Assembly: GCA_023053575.1 (NCBI GenBank)
Contig: JAKZAP010000009.1
Coordinates: 21,557,869-21,621,868 of the forward strand
Length of the DNA: 64,000 nucleotides
Source: Branchinecta lynchi
Taxonomy: Eukaryota; Arthropoda; Branchiopoda; Anostraca; Branchinectidae
Direction of reading: 5' to 3'
The translations under genes and the position numbers were made by a program. Numbering within the stretch: position 1 is the first letter of the stretch; each line of letters starts with the position of its first letter. The notes under the pieces were generated by a model that saw nothing but the letters and a program-made list of their open reading frames with translations, was not told the origin of the DNA and ran no database searches. This document shows, in pieces, positions 22,386-35,392 of this stretch.

Positions 22386-23831
22386 TTATGGCACTTGCCT
22401 TCCGGCAAAGTGCCATGTACCGATCACTTTCCGTCGGTCGGTCGGTCAGTCCAGTGTTTGCGAGTTAGGGTACTTCCAGATACGCTAGGACGATGAAACT
22501 TGGCAGGCGTATTAGGGACCCGACCAAACTAACTTGGAAATAGTAATTTGCCTGATCCAACCATCGTGGGGGGGGGGGGGGAGGGAGGGCAGTTGGAATC
22601 CGGAATTTAGTGACATGCATAACTTTCGAACGGGTGATCCTAATGAATTTTGATATTTGGCAAGACGTCATGTCTCAGATACCCATTTCAAATCCGGACC
22701 GAATCCGATGAATTTGAGAGGGGGGAGTCGGAGGGGAGAACCGGAAATCATATGACAAGCTTAGAGTGGAGCGATTGGGATGTAACTTGGTGGGAAGGAC
22801 AAGAACAACAACTAGATACGTAAGTGATAGAACCGGATCAGGTTTGGGCACTGTGGGGGGACTTAGAGGGGGAGGAAGTCCGGAATTCCGGTTATCGCGA
22901 GTTAAGGTATCTCCAGATGTGCTAGTTCGATGAAGCTTGGCTTGGCTTTGGGAGGAACAAGCACAAGCCCTAAGTACATCACTGACAGAACCGACAAGAT
23001 CGTGCACTGTTGGGGGAGTTGGAGGGGGGTCCCGGAATTCCGGCGATACGGAGTTAAGTTACTTCCAGGTGGACTACAGGACAATGAAACGTAGCAGGCA
23101 AGTCATGGATACGACCAGATAAACCTGGAAATAGTTAACTTCCTGACCATCGTGGGGGGAGTGGAGGGAGGGGGAATCCGGAATCTTGAGGAATGTATAA
23201 CTTTGGAACGGGTGATAGGATTTTAACGAAACTTGATCTTTGGAAAGACCCCAGGTGTCGGATGTCCCACTTAAAGTCCGGACCAGATCCGATGAATGTG
23301 GTGGGAGTCGGAGGGGGGAGCCGGAAATCTTGTGACACGCTTAGAGTGGAGCGATTGGGGTGTAACTTAGTGGGAAGGACAAACACAAGAACTAGAAACG
23401 TCAGTGATAGAACCGTATCAGATCTGGGCACTGTCGGGGAGTTAGAGGAGGGGGGGGGAGTCCGGAATTCCGGTTATCGCGAGTTAAGGTATTTTCAGAT
23501 GTGCTAGGTCGATGAAACTTGGCTTGTACATTAGAGACTTGACATGATTGGCTTAGAAATAGTCAATTTCCCGATCGAACCATCGTGGGGGAGTGCAGGT
23601 AGGGGGAATCTCGAATCTTAAGGTAGTGCGCATCTTCACGGCCAAATGCACAAATAAAATAGTTTTTACGATCAATACATTATCATGATTTCTAGGACCC
23701 ATGCTAATTTTTATCTCAAGGGTTTTTGCTTATAAATGATCACAACAAACCCACGAATTGACCAATTCCTACTTTCATCCTCTGACACAGCCTTGCAAGT
23801 GCCATATGAGCTTCCAGCTCTTGTTTATCTG
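22386..23831 (-). mobile_element. Helitron-like element, copy 3
   Basis: Hairpin TTTTATGGCACTTGCC…GGCAAAGTGCCAT at the left, (GTCY)n at about 22430-22452, core units to 23640, and right end GCAAGTGCCATATGAGC…AGCTCTTGTTT. The only complete copy with hairpin, tract and opposite end inside 1.5 kb apart from copy 1. Confidence 0.75.
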
Positions 23832-24709
23832 AATTCTCCGTTCTCGCTTCTGAATTTTCGATTCTCGTACAAACTACCGTTTTTGCTCCTCTGGCTTCTC
23901 CATTCTCGCTTTTGAGAAAAACACTATTTGGCAGCTCCTCCGCAACCCGGCATGTCTGTTTCTGCATATTGAACAACCACACTCTCTTGACCAATCAGGG
24001 AGGAGAACGGAGAGAGAATTCATTCTCGATTCTGACAAAAACACGCACACTCTCTTGACCAATCAGGGTGGAGAACTGAGAGAGAATTCATTCTCGATTC
24101 TGACAAAAACGCAAGAATGAGAATTCGCTTGATCTGAATAGTCTAAAAACGCCAAAGAGGAGAATCGCGAGGCGAATCGCACTATTCTTAAATATTTAAA
24201 TAAAATTTAAATTTTTAAATAAAAAACGCAACTATTCTTTCCCGCCTCAACTTCATCGCTCTTACCATTTAACACAGATTATCACGGGTCAATGTAGACT
24301 AATTTTTTTCCTTCATGGATAAACAGAAATGATACCGAGTTGAGTCTTTTTAAAGAAAAGGAAACATGTTCCTGTTTTCTTTTTGAGTGCCCTATTTTTT
24401 TCGTTTCATCTTGATTTGGTTTTTGGGATTCCAAACCGTAAGTGGAGGGACACGAAGGGAATGAGATATTTTCTACAAACTTGGTGTGAGGGTTCTTCGG
24501 GTCAAAGGACAGGTCAAATTTGTAGATGGGCTATGTGGCTCTATATTTAGGGGTCGGGTTCAAATTAAGGGTCCAACAAAGATTTTTTAAAAGCTAATGA
24601 GACAGTTGATTTAGGGGGAAACAGACATGCTGTATCAGAAAATAATAAATATTTTTACACCGAACAAATATTTCGACTGGAATCCGTATGGTTTTCAGCT
24701 CTTAGAAAG
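23832..24709. other. tandem pair and dispersed-repeat flank
   Basis: A ~70-bp unit (CACTCTCTTGACCAATCAGGG…TTCTCGATTCTGAC) is repeated twice at about 23978-24110. From about 24400 the sequence matches the inverted form of 2860-3060 and 33170-33330. No gene seen. Confidence 0.55.
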
Positions 24710-25428
24710 AACAAGAGCTACGAGCTCATATGGCACTTGTACGAGTAGGCTGTACAAGAAAGTAGATGAGAACGTCACCAAATACACCCGCCATCCAAAA
24801 ATGCGGTTCGGAAATAGAAATAGGATATTTAGTTTCACTCATTTCTGAGCAGTTCCGGCATCGTCACATGACTGTTCAAACTTTCATCCGAATAAATCCA
24901 TTTGTTTGATCTCTAGACGTGCTACACGTTTTCCGGTACTCACTCTATCTCCACCTACCGTGGCCGAATCTGGTTCGGAATAAAAAAAATCGACCACCTA
25001 AAGCATCTTCTTTTATACCATCTATCAAGTTTCACTCGAATCTGAGCATTTTTGGGAAGTTCCGGTAGCCCCCCCCCCTCCCACCAACGTTGTCGGAGCC
25101 GGTTCGGGCCCAATCTCTTAATTCCCTGTTCCTGTCCATCAAGCTTTACTGAAATTCGAGCATAGCCTATCTGCAAGTTTCCAGACCCCCCCCTCCCTAC
25201 CTTGGCCGAATCCGGCCCGGACGCCAAATAACAAATCTAGGCCGCATAAACTCGGCACTGTCGAATTTGCATCTCATTCGGCCCATCCGTTTGGTTTTTG
25301 TGCATGTCAAAAGTCCCCCCACCCCCAATTCCCCTAATCGTGGTCGCATATGGTTCGAACGCATGTTTTACATGTCGAGGCCATCGATTCGTATCACCCA
25401 TGAAGTTTCACTCGAATCAGACCACTCG

Positions 25429-26165
25429 TTTGCAATTTATAGAAGTCAGTTTCCATATTTCTCTTCTCTTGCTCCCCAAAAAATGCTCGGATCTAGGAAC
25501 AGAAGTTTCCGGGGGTATGTTGTGTCAGGTTCTTAATTCAAGATAATTCGGGTCGCTAATAGGCCTGCAAAGTTTCGTTGTCGTTTTACATCTGGAACTA
25601 TTCTAACTCACGACTACCGGAATTCCAGGAAACCCCCTCCAACTCCCGACTACCGGAATTCCGACTACCGGAATTTTCCGACTACCGGTTTGCAATTTAT
25701 AGAAGTCAGTTTCCATATTTCTCTTCTCTTGCTCCCCAAAAAATGCTCGGATCTAGGAACAGAAGTTTCCGGGGGTATGTTGTGTCAGGTTCTTAATTCA
25801 AGATAATTCGGGTCGCTAATAGGCCTGCAAAGTTTCGTTGTCGTTTTACATCTGGAACTATTCTAACTCACGACTACCGGAATTCCAGGAAACCCCCTCA
25901 ACTCCCGACTACCGGAATTCCGACTACCGGAATTTTCCGACTACCGGTTTGCAATTTATAGAAGTCAGTTTCCATATTTCTCTTCTCTTGCTCCCCAAAA
26001 AATGCTCGGATCTAGGAACAGAAGTTTCCGGGGGTATGTTGTGTCAGGTTCTTAATTCAAGATAATTCGGGTCGCTAATAGGCCTGCAAAGTTTCGTTGT
26101 CGTTTTACATCTGGAACTATTCTAACTCACGACTACCGGAATTCCAGGAAACCCCCTCCAACTCC
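25429..26165 (+). repeat. near-perfect ~259-bp tandem triplication inside copy 4
   Basis: Units begin GTTTGCAATTTATAG at 25429, 25688 and 25947, a constant 259-bp spacing. Units differ at only a few bases, so the amplification is younger than the rest of the core. Confidence 0.9.
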
Positions 26166-26307
26166 CCCCACAGAGCCCCAAAACCATCTGGCTCCGTCAA
26201 TTTCATCTAGGCCTAATGCTTGTTCCATCCATTAAGTTTCGTCCCAATCCCTCTGCTTTTCGAGTTTCTTGAATTCCCCCCCCCATCCCCACAGGTATCG
26301 GACGCGA

Positions 26308-26445
26308 CACTTTTTTTTATTTATTTATTTATGACCCGCTTTTTGCGTAACAGTGGAGTATGAATAAAACACAAAAGTGAAATATACATATTAAAACACT
26401 TAAACAAAACAATGTAAATAAACACGACAACATTCGACAACACTG
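26308..26445 (-). mobile_element. very short LINE family A insertion
   Basis: About 135 bases of the family A 3' end, with (AAAT)n at its left, interrupt a core unit whose uninterrupted version is at 28262-28310. It is nearly identical to 50210-50325. Confidence 0.8.
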
Positions 26446-29444
26446 AACGTCCGAGGCGATAGCTCACCAGACAAGTTTCATTCAAATCTGATCACCCGTT
26501 CAAAAGTTATGACTCTCCATCGACCCACTCCCCCCACGATGGTCTGGTCGGGGAAACGGCTGTTCTCAAGTCAATGTGTTCGGATCTCTGACATACCTGC
26601 CAAGTTTCATCGCCCTAGGACATCAGGAAGTATGGCGAACTCGGGGGATCGCTAGAAATCCGGACCCCCACCCCAACTCCCCCACAGTGCCCTGATCCGG
26701 TCCGGTTATGTCAATGACGTGTCTAGGACTTGTGCTTGTTTTTCCCACCAAGTTTCATCCCGATCCCTCCACTCTAAGCGTTTCTCAAAATTTCCGGTTC
26801 CCTCCTCCGACTCCCCCCAGTGTCATTGGATCCTGCCCGGATTTAAAGTGAGATGTCTCAGACACGAGGTCACCCTAAATATCAACTTTCATCAAGATCC
26901 GATCACCCGTTCGCAAGCTAAAAATACCTCAAATTTTGGCTTCACCCTCCCTCCACCCCCCCCCCCCCAGATGGTCGAACTGGGGAATTGACGATTTCCT
27001 ATTTAATCTGGTCGGGTCCCAGACATGCCTGTCAATTTCCATCGTCCCAGCACATCAGGAAGCACGGAACTCGCGGGATCACTACAAATTCGGACTTCTC
27101 CCCCCCCCCACTCCCCAAAAGTGAGCGGATCCGTTCCGGTTATATCAGTCACGTATCTAGGACTTTTGCTTGTACTTTCCACCAAGTTTCGTCCGGATCC
27201 CTCCACTCTAAGTGTTTTCCAAGATTTCCGGTTTCCCCCTCCAACTCCCCCAAATGTCAAAAAGGCGGTTCGGAAATAGAAATAGGATATTTAGTTTCAC
27301 TCATTTCTGAGCAGTTCCGGCATCGTCTCGATTGCCTGTAGCAAATGCACATGACTGTTCAAACTTTCATCCCAATAAATCCATTTGTTTGATCCCTAGA
27401 CGTGCTACACGATTTCCGGTACTCACTCTATTTCCACCTACCGTGGCCGAATCTGGTTCGGAATAAAAAAAAAATCGACCACCTAAAGCATCTTCGTTTA
27501 TACCATCGACCAAGTTTCACTCGAATCTGAGCATTTTTGGAAAGTTCCGGTACCCCCCCCCCCCCTCCCACCAACGTTGTCGGAGCCGGTTCGGGCCCAA
27601 TCTCTTAATTCCCTCATCAAGTTTGACTGAAATTGGAGCATAGCCTATCTGCAAGTTTCCAGTACCCCCCCTACCTTGGCCGAATCCGGCCCGGACGCCA
27701 AATAACAAATGTAGGCCGCATAAACTCGGCACTGTCGAATTGCATCTCATTCGGTCCATCTGTTTGGTTTTTGTGCATGTCAAAAGTCCCCCCACCCCCA
27801 ATTCCCCTAATCGTGGTCGCATATGGTTCGAACGCATGTTTTACATGTCGAGGCCATCGATTCGTATCACCCAGGAAGTTTCACTCGAATCAGACCACTC
27901 GTTCGCAATTTATAGAAGTCAATTTCCATATTTCTCTTCTCTTGCACCCCCAAAAATGCTCGGATCTAGGAACGGAAGTTTCCGGGGGTATGTTGTGTCA
28001 GGTTTTTAAGTCAAGATAATTCGGGTCACTAATATGCCTGCAAAGTTTCGTTGCCGTTTTACATCTGGAACTATTCTAACTCACGACTACCGGAATTCCA
28101 GGAAACCCCCTCCAACTCCCCCGACATAGCCCCGAAACCATCTGGCTCCGTCAATTTCATCTAAGCCTAATGCTTGTTCCATCCATTAAGTTTCGTCCCA
28201 ATCCCTCTGCTTTTAGAGTTTCTTGAGTTTTCCACCCCCCCCCCCCCCCATCCCCACAAGTATCGGACCCGACCCGGACGTGACACTGAACGTCCGAGGC
28301 GATAGCACACCAAACAAGTTTCATTCAAATCCGATCACCCGTTCAAAAGTTATGCACGCCACTAGATTCCGGACTCCCCATCCACCCACTCCCCCCACGA
28401 TGGTCGGGTCGGGGAAACGGCTGTTCTCAAGTCAATCTGTTCGGATCCCTGACATACCTGCCAAGTTTCATCGCCCTAGGACATCAGGAAGTATGCCGAA
28501 CTCGCGGGATCGCTAGAAATCCGGACCCCCACCCCAACTCCCCCACAGTGCCCTGATCCGGTCCGATTATGTCAATGACGTGTCTAGGACCTGTGCTTGT
28601 TTTTCCCACCAAGTTTCATCCCGATCCCTCCACTTTAAGCGTTTCTCAAAATTTCCGGTTCCCTCCTCCAACTCCCCCCAGTGTCATCGGATCCGGCCCG
28701 GATTTAAAGTGAGGTGTCTGAGACACGAGGTCATCCTAATTATCAATTTTCATCAAGATCCGATCACCCGTTCGCAAGCTAAAAATACCTCAAATTTTGG
28801 CTTCACCCTCCCTCCACCCCCCCCCCCAGATGGTCGAATCGGGGAATTGATGATTTCCTATTTAAGCTGGTCGGGTCCCAGACATGCCTGTCAATTTCCA
28901 TCGTCCCAGCACATCAGGAAGCACGGAACTCGCGGGATCACTACAAATTCGGACTTCCCCCCCCCCCAACTCCCCCAAAGTGAGCGGATCCTTTCCGGTT
29001 ATATCAGTCACGTATCTAGGACTTTTGCTTGTACTTTCCACCAAGTTTCATCCGGATCCCTTTCCAAGATTTCCGGTTTCCCCCTCTAACTCCCCCCAGT
29101 GTCACCGGATCCGGTCTGGATTTAAAATAGAGGGTCTGAGACACGAAGTCCTTCCATGTATTAAGTTTCATTAAGATCCGATCACCCGTTCGTAAGCTAA
29201 AAATATCTCATTTTTCCTATTTTTTCCGGATTCCCCCTCCCTCCACTCACCTCCAGATGGTCGGATCGAGGAAGCGACAATTTCTAATTTAATCTGGTCC
29301 AGTTCCTGATATGCTTGCCAAGTTTCATCGTCCTAGCTTATCTGGAAGTGCCCGAACTAGCAAAACCGGGACCGACAGACCGACAGACGGACAGAAATTA
29401 CAATCGCTATGGCACTTGAGTAAGCTCAAGTGCCATAAAAATGT

Positions 29445-29613
29445 TTTACACATGCTACAGTCTGCTACAAAGAACTTCAATGATAATGATTTCAAATCCT
29501 TTCGTTCTGCCCAAAATGACGTAATTATGGCTATTGCAGGGGTATTACCAATTTCACTCCGAGCGACTGAGCTAGCGACGTTACGCTATGCGAAAAAAGG
29601 CCGGCCGAGGTAA
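29445..29613 (+). mobile_element. possible R1/Jockey-type LINE C-terminal fragment
   Basis: The frame contains AIAGVLPISLRATELA, resembling the conserved AGVLPI-L motif downstream of RT in R1/Jockey-type ORF2, and ends at TAA 29611. It starts directly at the terminal T/A run of the Helitron-like element. The fragment is short, so confidence is modest. Confidence 0.45.
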
Positions 29614-29619
29614 ACGTTC

Positions 29620-30153
29620 GTCCAATAGATAGATAGATAGATAGACAGATATTTTTATTGATCCAACTCGTAGCGCCGACATGACACTAAATACGTCGAC
29701 CATTACATTTAAATACTTGAGTACTTGAGTAAAATACTTGAATATATACAATTATTAAATAAAAGAAAATAAATCACTTAGAATTCACTTGTTTTTTGTT
29801 AATCTTCTCAGTAAAATATGATAAGGTACAAAGGAATTCGAATACCGATTTGCGCGACACTTAACTGGCACAAGGAGATTTTGATGCCGCGTCCGTCCTG
29901 TTACCGGTGCTAGATCGATCAGAATATCTCTATGTTTTTCACTGGCAAGGATTGATCGGCCAAAACGTAAAATTAAGTTTTCCCGGCGGACATGGAGTGA
30001 TTCAAGTCTTAATAGGAGGAGGGAAGTTTCGTAACCATTGTATTTCAGTCCTAGTATAATGCGGCACGCTCTGATTCGCAGTGATTCAATCTCTTCGTTA
30101 TGTTGTATGCTTATTTGCACAAGGGGTCCCCAAACTGGGCAGGCATACTCCAC
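29620..30153 (-). mobile_element. LINE 3' fragment with (ATCT)n tail
   Basis: The minus-strand frame 30153-29785 encodes an RT C-terminal region (EYACPVWGPL, SLRIRACRIILG). The left end is a GATA/ATCT tetranucleotide tail at about 29624-29650. It is truncated at the 5' side near 30153. Confidence 0.8.
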
Positions 30154-31493
30154 TAGCGGTTGCTAAATTCGTATATCCGGAGAGAAAATAATTTGCATAT
30201 ACGGATTTAGCATGGAACTGACTTCTAGGAATAATGCACTTTGTAAATGAGACCGTGATGATCGTCTTAATCCGAGCTGTACCTAAAAGGGCCCACCTCG
30301 TAAGGAGGGTCCGGAAAATTATGGAGCGCTTTAATACGAATATAGTGAGGTTCCAGGATTCGTGTGATACATCATTATTTTGTACCCCAGCCGCCCGTTC
30401 CAGTTTTCGTTTGTGAGGGTCCAGTTTTCGTTTAGCCACTCGGTCTAGTGGCGCAGAAAAAGGCCTTTTATGTCGGCACATTTTTGTAAAAATTTCAGCT
30501 CCCGATTAAAACTTCTGTTGGCGGAAATCTAAGAAATTCGCATGCGGCGCTCACAGTTTAACTTTATTTAAAAACAAATTTGGTATTCAGCGCTCAGGTT
30601 CATTTTCTTTTGGGTACTGTAAGTTAGTTAATAACTAGCCTACTGGCATTAAGAATAAATAATCACAAGAACCTCCGTTTCCCTATCTCTTTAATACAAC
30701 CCTGTGGAGTCAAATATATTCCAATACCCTACCCGATGCAAATGAACGGAGGAGGAGCTACGGCGAACGTCATAATTTGTAATATCTCGCTGCAGACCGG
30801 GTTCTTGACCCCAGCAGGCAACCTACGGTTTTTCGTCTGGTATGCGCAGCGACGAATCAACTCAAACCTCACTGAAAGTACCTCTCTCGGTACCTCTAGC
30901 TCCGCTGAGTTTTTATCGGTATCCATAGTCGCTGCATGGAAACAAAGTCGGAGGTTCTTTTGGATTATTTGTTCTTGCTACTGGCGTGGCTCGCTGCCTC
31001 AGCGAATGCTGACATAACTTTAATCAATCAATCAAGTTTATTATCCAAATAGCTTAAAGCTAGAAGCACTGGTCAGCTGTTCTAAGGTTGTTACTTACGG
31101 ACGAAATGTACTGATGCGACTATCACGTGTTCAGTCGCATTTATAGAATAAAAAAGTGCTAATTCAACTTTTTTGTCTTGTAGAATATAACCATGAAGTA
31201 AATGTAGGGAATATTGAGAATACTGCATCAAAGTTAAAAAAATTTGTGTATTTAGAGTTTGAAGTGAGCTTAAATGGTAGGTTAAGTTTTAATTGGAGTA
31301 TTGACGCCACTGAATTGTGGAGGATAAAGTTATATCCTAAAATTTATTTATTATTTATACATATATTGCTAACATATATATTCTATATTCTTATAGGAAA
31401 AGAAAATCCGTAGTTTCTAAAGAAACAAAGGCATTTTTGTTTCGCTACTAGCTTGCAAGTTTAACAGGTGTGAAAATAAGGCTTATGTATTAC
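30154..31493. other. unassigned intergenic or intronic sequence
   Basis: A short piece at 30160-30215 matches the ~130-bp repeat family. A minus-strand LINE-like tail (AATC)n is at about 31022-31034. No exon or TIR pair recognised. The frames at 30098-30481 and 30736-31017 have no recognisable domain. Confidence 0.4.
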
Positions 31494-31887
31494 CTTTCCT
31501 GAAGATGGTGGAAACATGCAATCCTCTCAAATTGACGCCATACAGCTTGACTTGGGATCTATCCAGCACCAGCTTCTGATCTATGACTCGTATCTCCAGT
31601 CTTTTCCCCTTAGGACTACCAGGAAATCCGGTCACTTTTCCGGTCAGAAGCACACCGGATCCAGCGTGTTCACTTATAAGGCTCGACAAATCTGGGTTAT
31701 TGCGATCACATCTGTTATTTCCGCCCGGAAATTTGGTGGCATTTCCAGTTGAAAAATTCCTGGAACTGTCCTTACTGTCATGTTCCTGGACCCTTTGTTC
31801 TTTATGGACACTCGTCCTTTCCGGACAAAGGCCCGTCACGTCACCCTGTATCTCCATAAAGTACGGTGCTTTGTTGCCTGTTTGGAA
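31494..31887 (-). CDS. orphan A-type exon
   Basis: A 394-nt exon, phase 0 to 1, matching the phases of the gene I and gene II A exons. The donor is AGGAAAG|GTAATAC at 31493-31492. The proposed acceptor …AAGAATAG at 31889-31888 has a weak pyrimidine tract. About 131 residues end LYGVNLRG…STIFRKG, aligned with VPVPDG…VLKKG in gene I and VPIPDG…FKKG in gene II. A GVLLTGKV segment aligns with GTILGFLGK in gene II. No B or C exon follows before gene I. It could be an extra upstream exon of gene I, skipped or used, or the remnant of a third gene. Confidence 0.6.
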
Positions 31888-33410
31888 CTATTCTTCTTAT
31901 CTTCAAAGACTGTTTAGCAACAGCTACACAATCTATTATCTATCAAACTCTTCAATTCAACAGAACGGAAGCTGACTAAGCCAACAGTCCAAAGACTAAG
32001 GATTTGCCACTTAGCTGTGATACTGATTCTGAGCAAGACAAAGTCAGACATCCACTGCCACCCACTGATTAAACTGACTGAACTGTAATCAACGACGGAA
32101 ATCACGAAATCCTGGGCGCGAACTTGGTTGGCTGATACGCAGCAGATTTTAATCTTTAGGCTTCCGTCGCCATGACGTCAGAAGCTGGTTATCCGCAGTT
32201 TCATTAATGCAGAGCAGGTGCAGAGCAAGATAAAACTAGGGAGTAGTCACTAGATGTATGCTTCCGTGTATTGAAAACGGGTCATACTCACAGCTCCTCA
32301 CACTACGCTCAAGGCATTCGAGGCGTCGAAGGTCTTTTCTTGCAGGGGGCGGGTTGAGAAAATTATAGCACCGCTAAGATGCGGTGTGCACATCGAGGAG
32401 ACAGGGGAGGTTTTTCTTCTGTGTTAGGACATTCGAACGGAAATTCAGGATTTTATGCAACTTTCTATTTAAGCAAAAGAACGACCAAACAAATATTATC
32501 ACAAACCCATGTATACCATGTGTTACCAATGAGAGCATTAGGAACAAGTTTATTACGCCACAAACTTAATAGCAAAAACGAAACCTTTAAACATTTCTCG
32601 AAATATTGCTCAACAACGAAAAGTAGAACTGGCTGAATGGCTATTTACAAACAAAAAAAACCCTTGTGATACCTATGAGAGCCTTAAAACTTGATTGTGT
32701 TAGGAACAATTTGATGCCGCCACAAATTTAATAGCGGAAAAGACAACTTTCAAACTTGTCGAAGAAAACTAAAAACCTGAAGACGGAACAACTTCAAGAT
32801 AGGAATAGCTCGACAACGTCAAAAGACAACTTTGATAATTTAAAACTCAAACAGATTGGTCTTAAGATTGATCATTCAGTTTTCGACTTTACCAAACAAT
32901 GTAAGCACATTCGGAAGAAATAAGCCAAAAATTCCTCATTGGATAATATTCGGCATCGAAAGGGAAAGTCCAAGGTTGCTGCTATTTTGCAAGATCGATT
33001 AACTATAGTCCAGGTTCCCAACAGCTTCTGTTGAATTCCTTGACTGCTTTATTTTCCAGTTCCTTAGAGAACTAACGAATCGGATGGATGGTGTGATCAG
33101 CCCGGAAAACTCATTCACAGACTATTCCTACGCCTTGATTCTAAAAAAGTCATATGCTTGATCGGACCCATTCCCTTCCTCCGTAGAAAAGGGTCATGGG
33201 GGATCGGACAAGTCAAGTTCGTAGATGGGCTTTGTAGCCCTACATTTAGGGGTGGGGGAGGGGGTACAAATTGAAGGGCAAACAAAACATTTTGAAACAG
33301 CTAATGTGATAGTCGATTGTGGGGTAAGAAGGCATGATCAACACGACGATGAAAATCATTTTCTCACCGAAAATTAGTTCGTTCGGAATCCGGCAAAAAT
33401 GATTTAAACA
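31888..33410. other. unassigned, with dispersed repeat pieces
   Basis: A segment near 32380-32440 resembles 44010-44090. From 33170 to 33400 the sequence belongs to the ~130-bp repeat family and its flank. No gene supported. Confidence 0.4.
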
Positions 33411-34262
33411 AAGCTTAGTGGTCCCAATTGAAAAAGGGGTGAGACAAGGTTCTCTGATCTCCCCCAATCTCTTTAATAATAGCGGCCTGAATGCTCAATC
33501 AAAAGTTCCTTCTTCCCAAATTGATGTCTGTCTGTTAACTTATGCTGACGACGTACTTAATTTAAGTAGATAAATTTTAACTATTGAAAGAAATTTCAGT
33601 ATTTTAGAGGCTGAGTATAGCTTGATCGGACTCAAGCTCAATGCTTCAAAGTCAGACCTACTATTCTTTACTGACCGAGACAAAATGTGCAGACGAGTCC
33701 AACTTGGTAGCTCTATGCTTTGTCCGACAGAATCGATAAAATACCTTGATGCCCCACAGGAAGGACCCTAAAAGAGACTGGGTCTCTCCTTTTACAAAAC
33801 ACGGAGAACGCCGAACTCTACAGCACTGTGGCGCTACCCCACGTTTTATAATCTGGCTCCATATTGGAAACTATTCACGACTACCGATCAGTCTCGAGTC
33901 CGGTCGCTTTATTTTCGTTACAAAAAAAAAATTGCTAAAAACGCCTCCGTGTAAACGCAACAGGTACCTATTAAGAAAATTCAGCCTGGTAGAACTCAAC
34001 GAGGCTGTAGATAAGTTAGTCCAGAAAGTTCTTGGAACGGCCGCACACCCGTGGTTACCAGTGCTTTCTGCCCAATGGATGACCACTGATTAACTCGCCC
34101 TTTGTATTTTACTTCATCTGTAGTACTGTGTACATTTTGGCATTGATCGCTAATTCTTTTTTCTCTCTTTTGTTCTTTATTTCTTTTTCTTCCATTTACT
34201 CCGTTCTTGTTCAGCTTGACTGTAACGGGTTATAAAGAATATACATACATACATATACATAC
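33411..34262 (+). mobile_element. decayed LINE fragment
   Basis: Plus-strand RT motifs GVRQGSLISPNLF and TYADDVLNLSR are followed by a stop, then IGLKLNASKSDLLFF and a C-terminal frame ending at 34092. The 3' tail is (CATA)n at about 34242-34258. There is a frameshift near 33750 and at least one in-frame stop (about 33571). Confidence 0.75.
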
Positions 34263-35024
34263 TGGTAAAGTACAGGTCAAGTTCGTAGATGGGTCCTATC
34301 CTATCTTTAGAGGCAGAGGACGGATTTTGAATTCACGCTAAAAACATGTATGTTCTATGAGCTAATAAGATATTCATTGAGGGGGTAAGGAGGTCCCATA
34401 TCTGAACTTAGTTTTCTTGCTGGATAAATGGTGCATCACGAATTCGGCTAAAACTGGAAATTTGGTTGAAGCTCGAAGTTCTTTCTGAAATCGATTAGAG
34501 ATTCGGTATCGGGGTAAGGAGACATGTGGGAGTCCATTTTTAAACTTTATTTTAACAGTAAAAATATTCAAGGAAGACTGAATGGCGAAGACATGACCCA
34601 ACTGTTAAATCAAATGTTAGATTTTAGGGATCCCATCGAAACCTTTTGTCTTGTTCTTCCTCGACCGGAAAGGGGGAATCCAAGTTCGGTGTGGCCACTA
34701 ATTGAGTTATCAGTGACTGGGAGGAGTTAATCCCGAAGAACAGGGGTACTGTGTCTCCCCTGTTCAGTGCAATGGCGCCTGCCATACATTAGACGATGCT
34801 GCTTCTAACACGTGGGAACCGGTGCTAGCAAGTGTCAGTCCGGGCGGGCATCAGGCATCTACTGTACACTAACATCAAGAGTTGGCGACCCCTCGCGCCC
34901 AGGTATCTCCAGCGACGGACCTTGACAACTTCAGTGGTAAGGGGTATCACTATCATCTGGTGAATCGCAAGGCTTGATGTCCAAGGCTTTTGCTTTATCT
35001 CCAGTATATGATCAGGAATACTTT
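34263..35024. other. unassigned, starts with dispersed-repeat units
   Basis: 34263-34530 matches the ~130-bp repeat family. The remainder shows no supported gene. Confidence 0.4.
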
Positions 35025-35035
35025 TGTAGCTAAAT

Positions 35036-35392
35036 ATATATTCTTTGAGCCCAAGCTGACTTTGAAACATTTATTCCAACAATGTTTTCAACGGATACGT
35101 CAGCTACGATTCTTCATCAGCGATATTTCGGCCCTTCTTGGTAAGGGTCCTCGTCAGGCTGTCAGTCCTCTTGTTCAACTTCGGGGAAGGAAACAAACCT
35201 GTAATAAATTATGTATTTATGGATTAAACCTGTAATAAATTATGTATTTATGGATTTATTACAGGTTTGTTTCCTTCCCCGAAGTTGAACAAGAGGACGA
35301 CAGCCTGACGAGGACCCTTGCCAAGAAGGGCCGAAATATCGCTGATGAAGAATCGTAGCTGACGTATCCGTTGAAAACATTGTTGGAATAAA
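35036..35392. mobile_element. young foldback element with 11-bp target duplication
   Basis: TGTAGCTAAAT is repeated exactly at 35025-35035 and 35393-35403, and the paralog near 4095 lacks the insert. Two arms of about 135 bp (35071-35204 and 35257-35392) are almost perfect inverted repeats around a spacer that itself contains a direct repeat. Each arm contains a hammerhead-like core: CTGACGA, a 7-bp stem with GCCAAG loop, then GAAA. The long duplication suggests target-primed insertion rather than a cut-and-paste MITE. Confidence 0.8.

Larger units (their letters stand above)
24710..29443 (+). mobile_element. Helitron-like element, copy 4, tandemly fused
   Basis: Starts ACAAGAGCTACGAGCTCATATGGCAC, and ends with a (GACN)n tract at about 29372-29396 and a hairpin GGCACTTGAGTAAGCTCAAGTGCC before ATAAAA. 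It is three times longer than other copies. At 27262 the sequence restarts with the 5' region seen at 24803 (GCGGTTCGGAAATAGAAATAGG) and runs through the core again. So this is two copies fused head to tail with the internal junction lost. G/C-homopolymer runs vary between units. Confidence 0.75.

Noticed and set aside
25429..26165. Regular repeats as a CRISPR-like array
   Set aside because: The units are 259-bp tandem duplicates with no spacer variation, in a eukaryotic mobile element.
24955..29174. Many proline- and serine-rich open frames over 24.9-29.2 kb (and 61.1-63.3 kb)
   Set aside because: They follow the tandem core units of the Helitron-like element in several frames and both strands, with no conserved start, domain or splice signal.
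31583..31975. Plus-strand frames over 31.5-32.0 kb
   Set aside because: They are antisense to the A-type exon, whose phase and ending match two other exons.
35071..35392. Long near-perfect hairpin as a miRNA or hpRNA gene
   Set aside because: The 11-bp target duplication and empty paralogous site show a mobile insertion; there is no sign of a processed small RNA.
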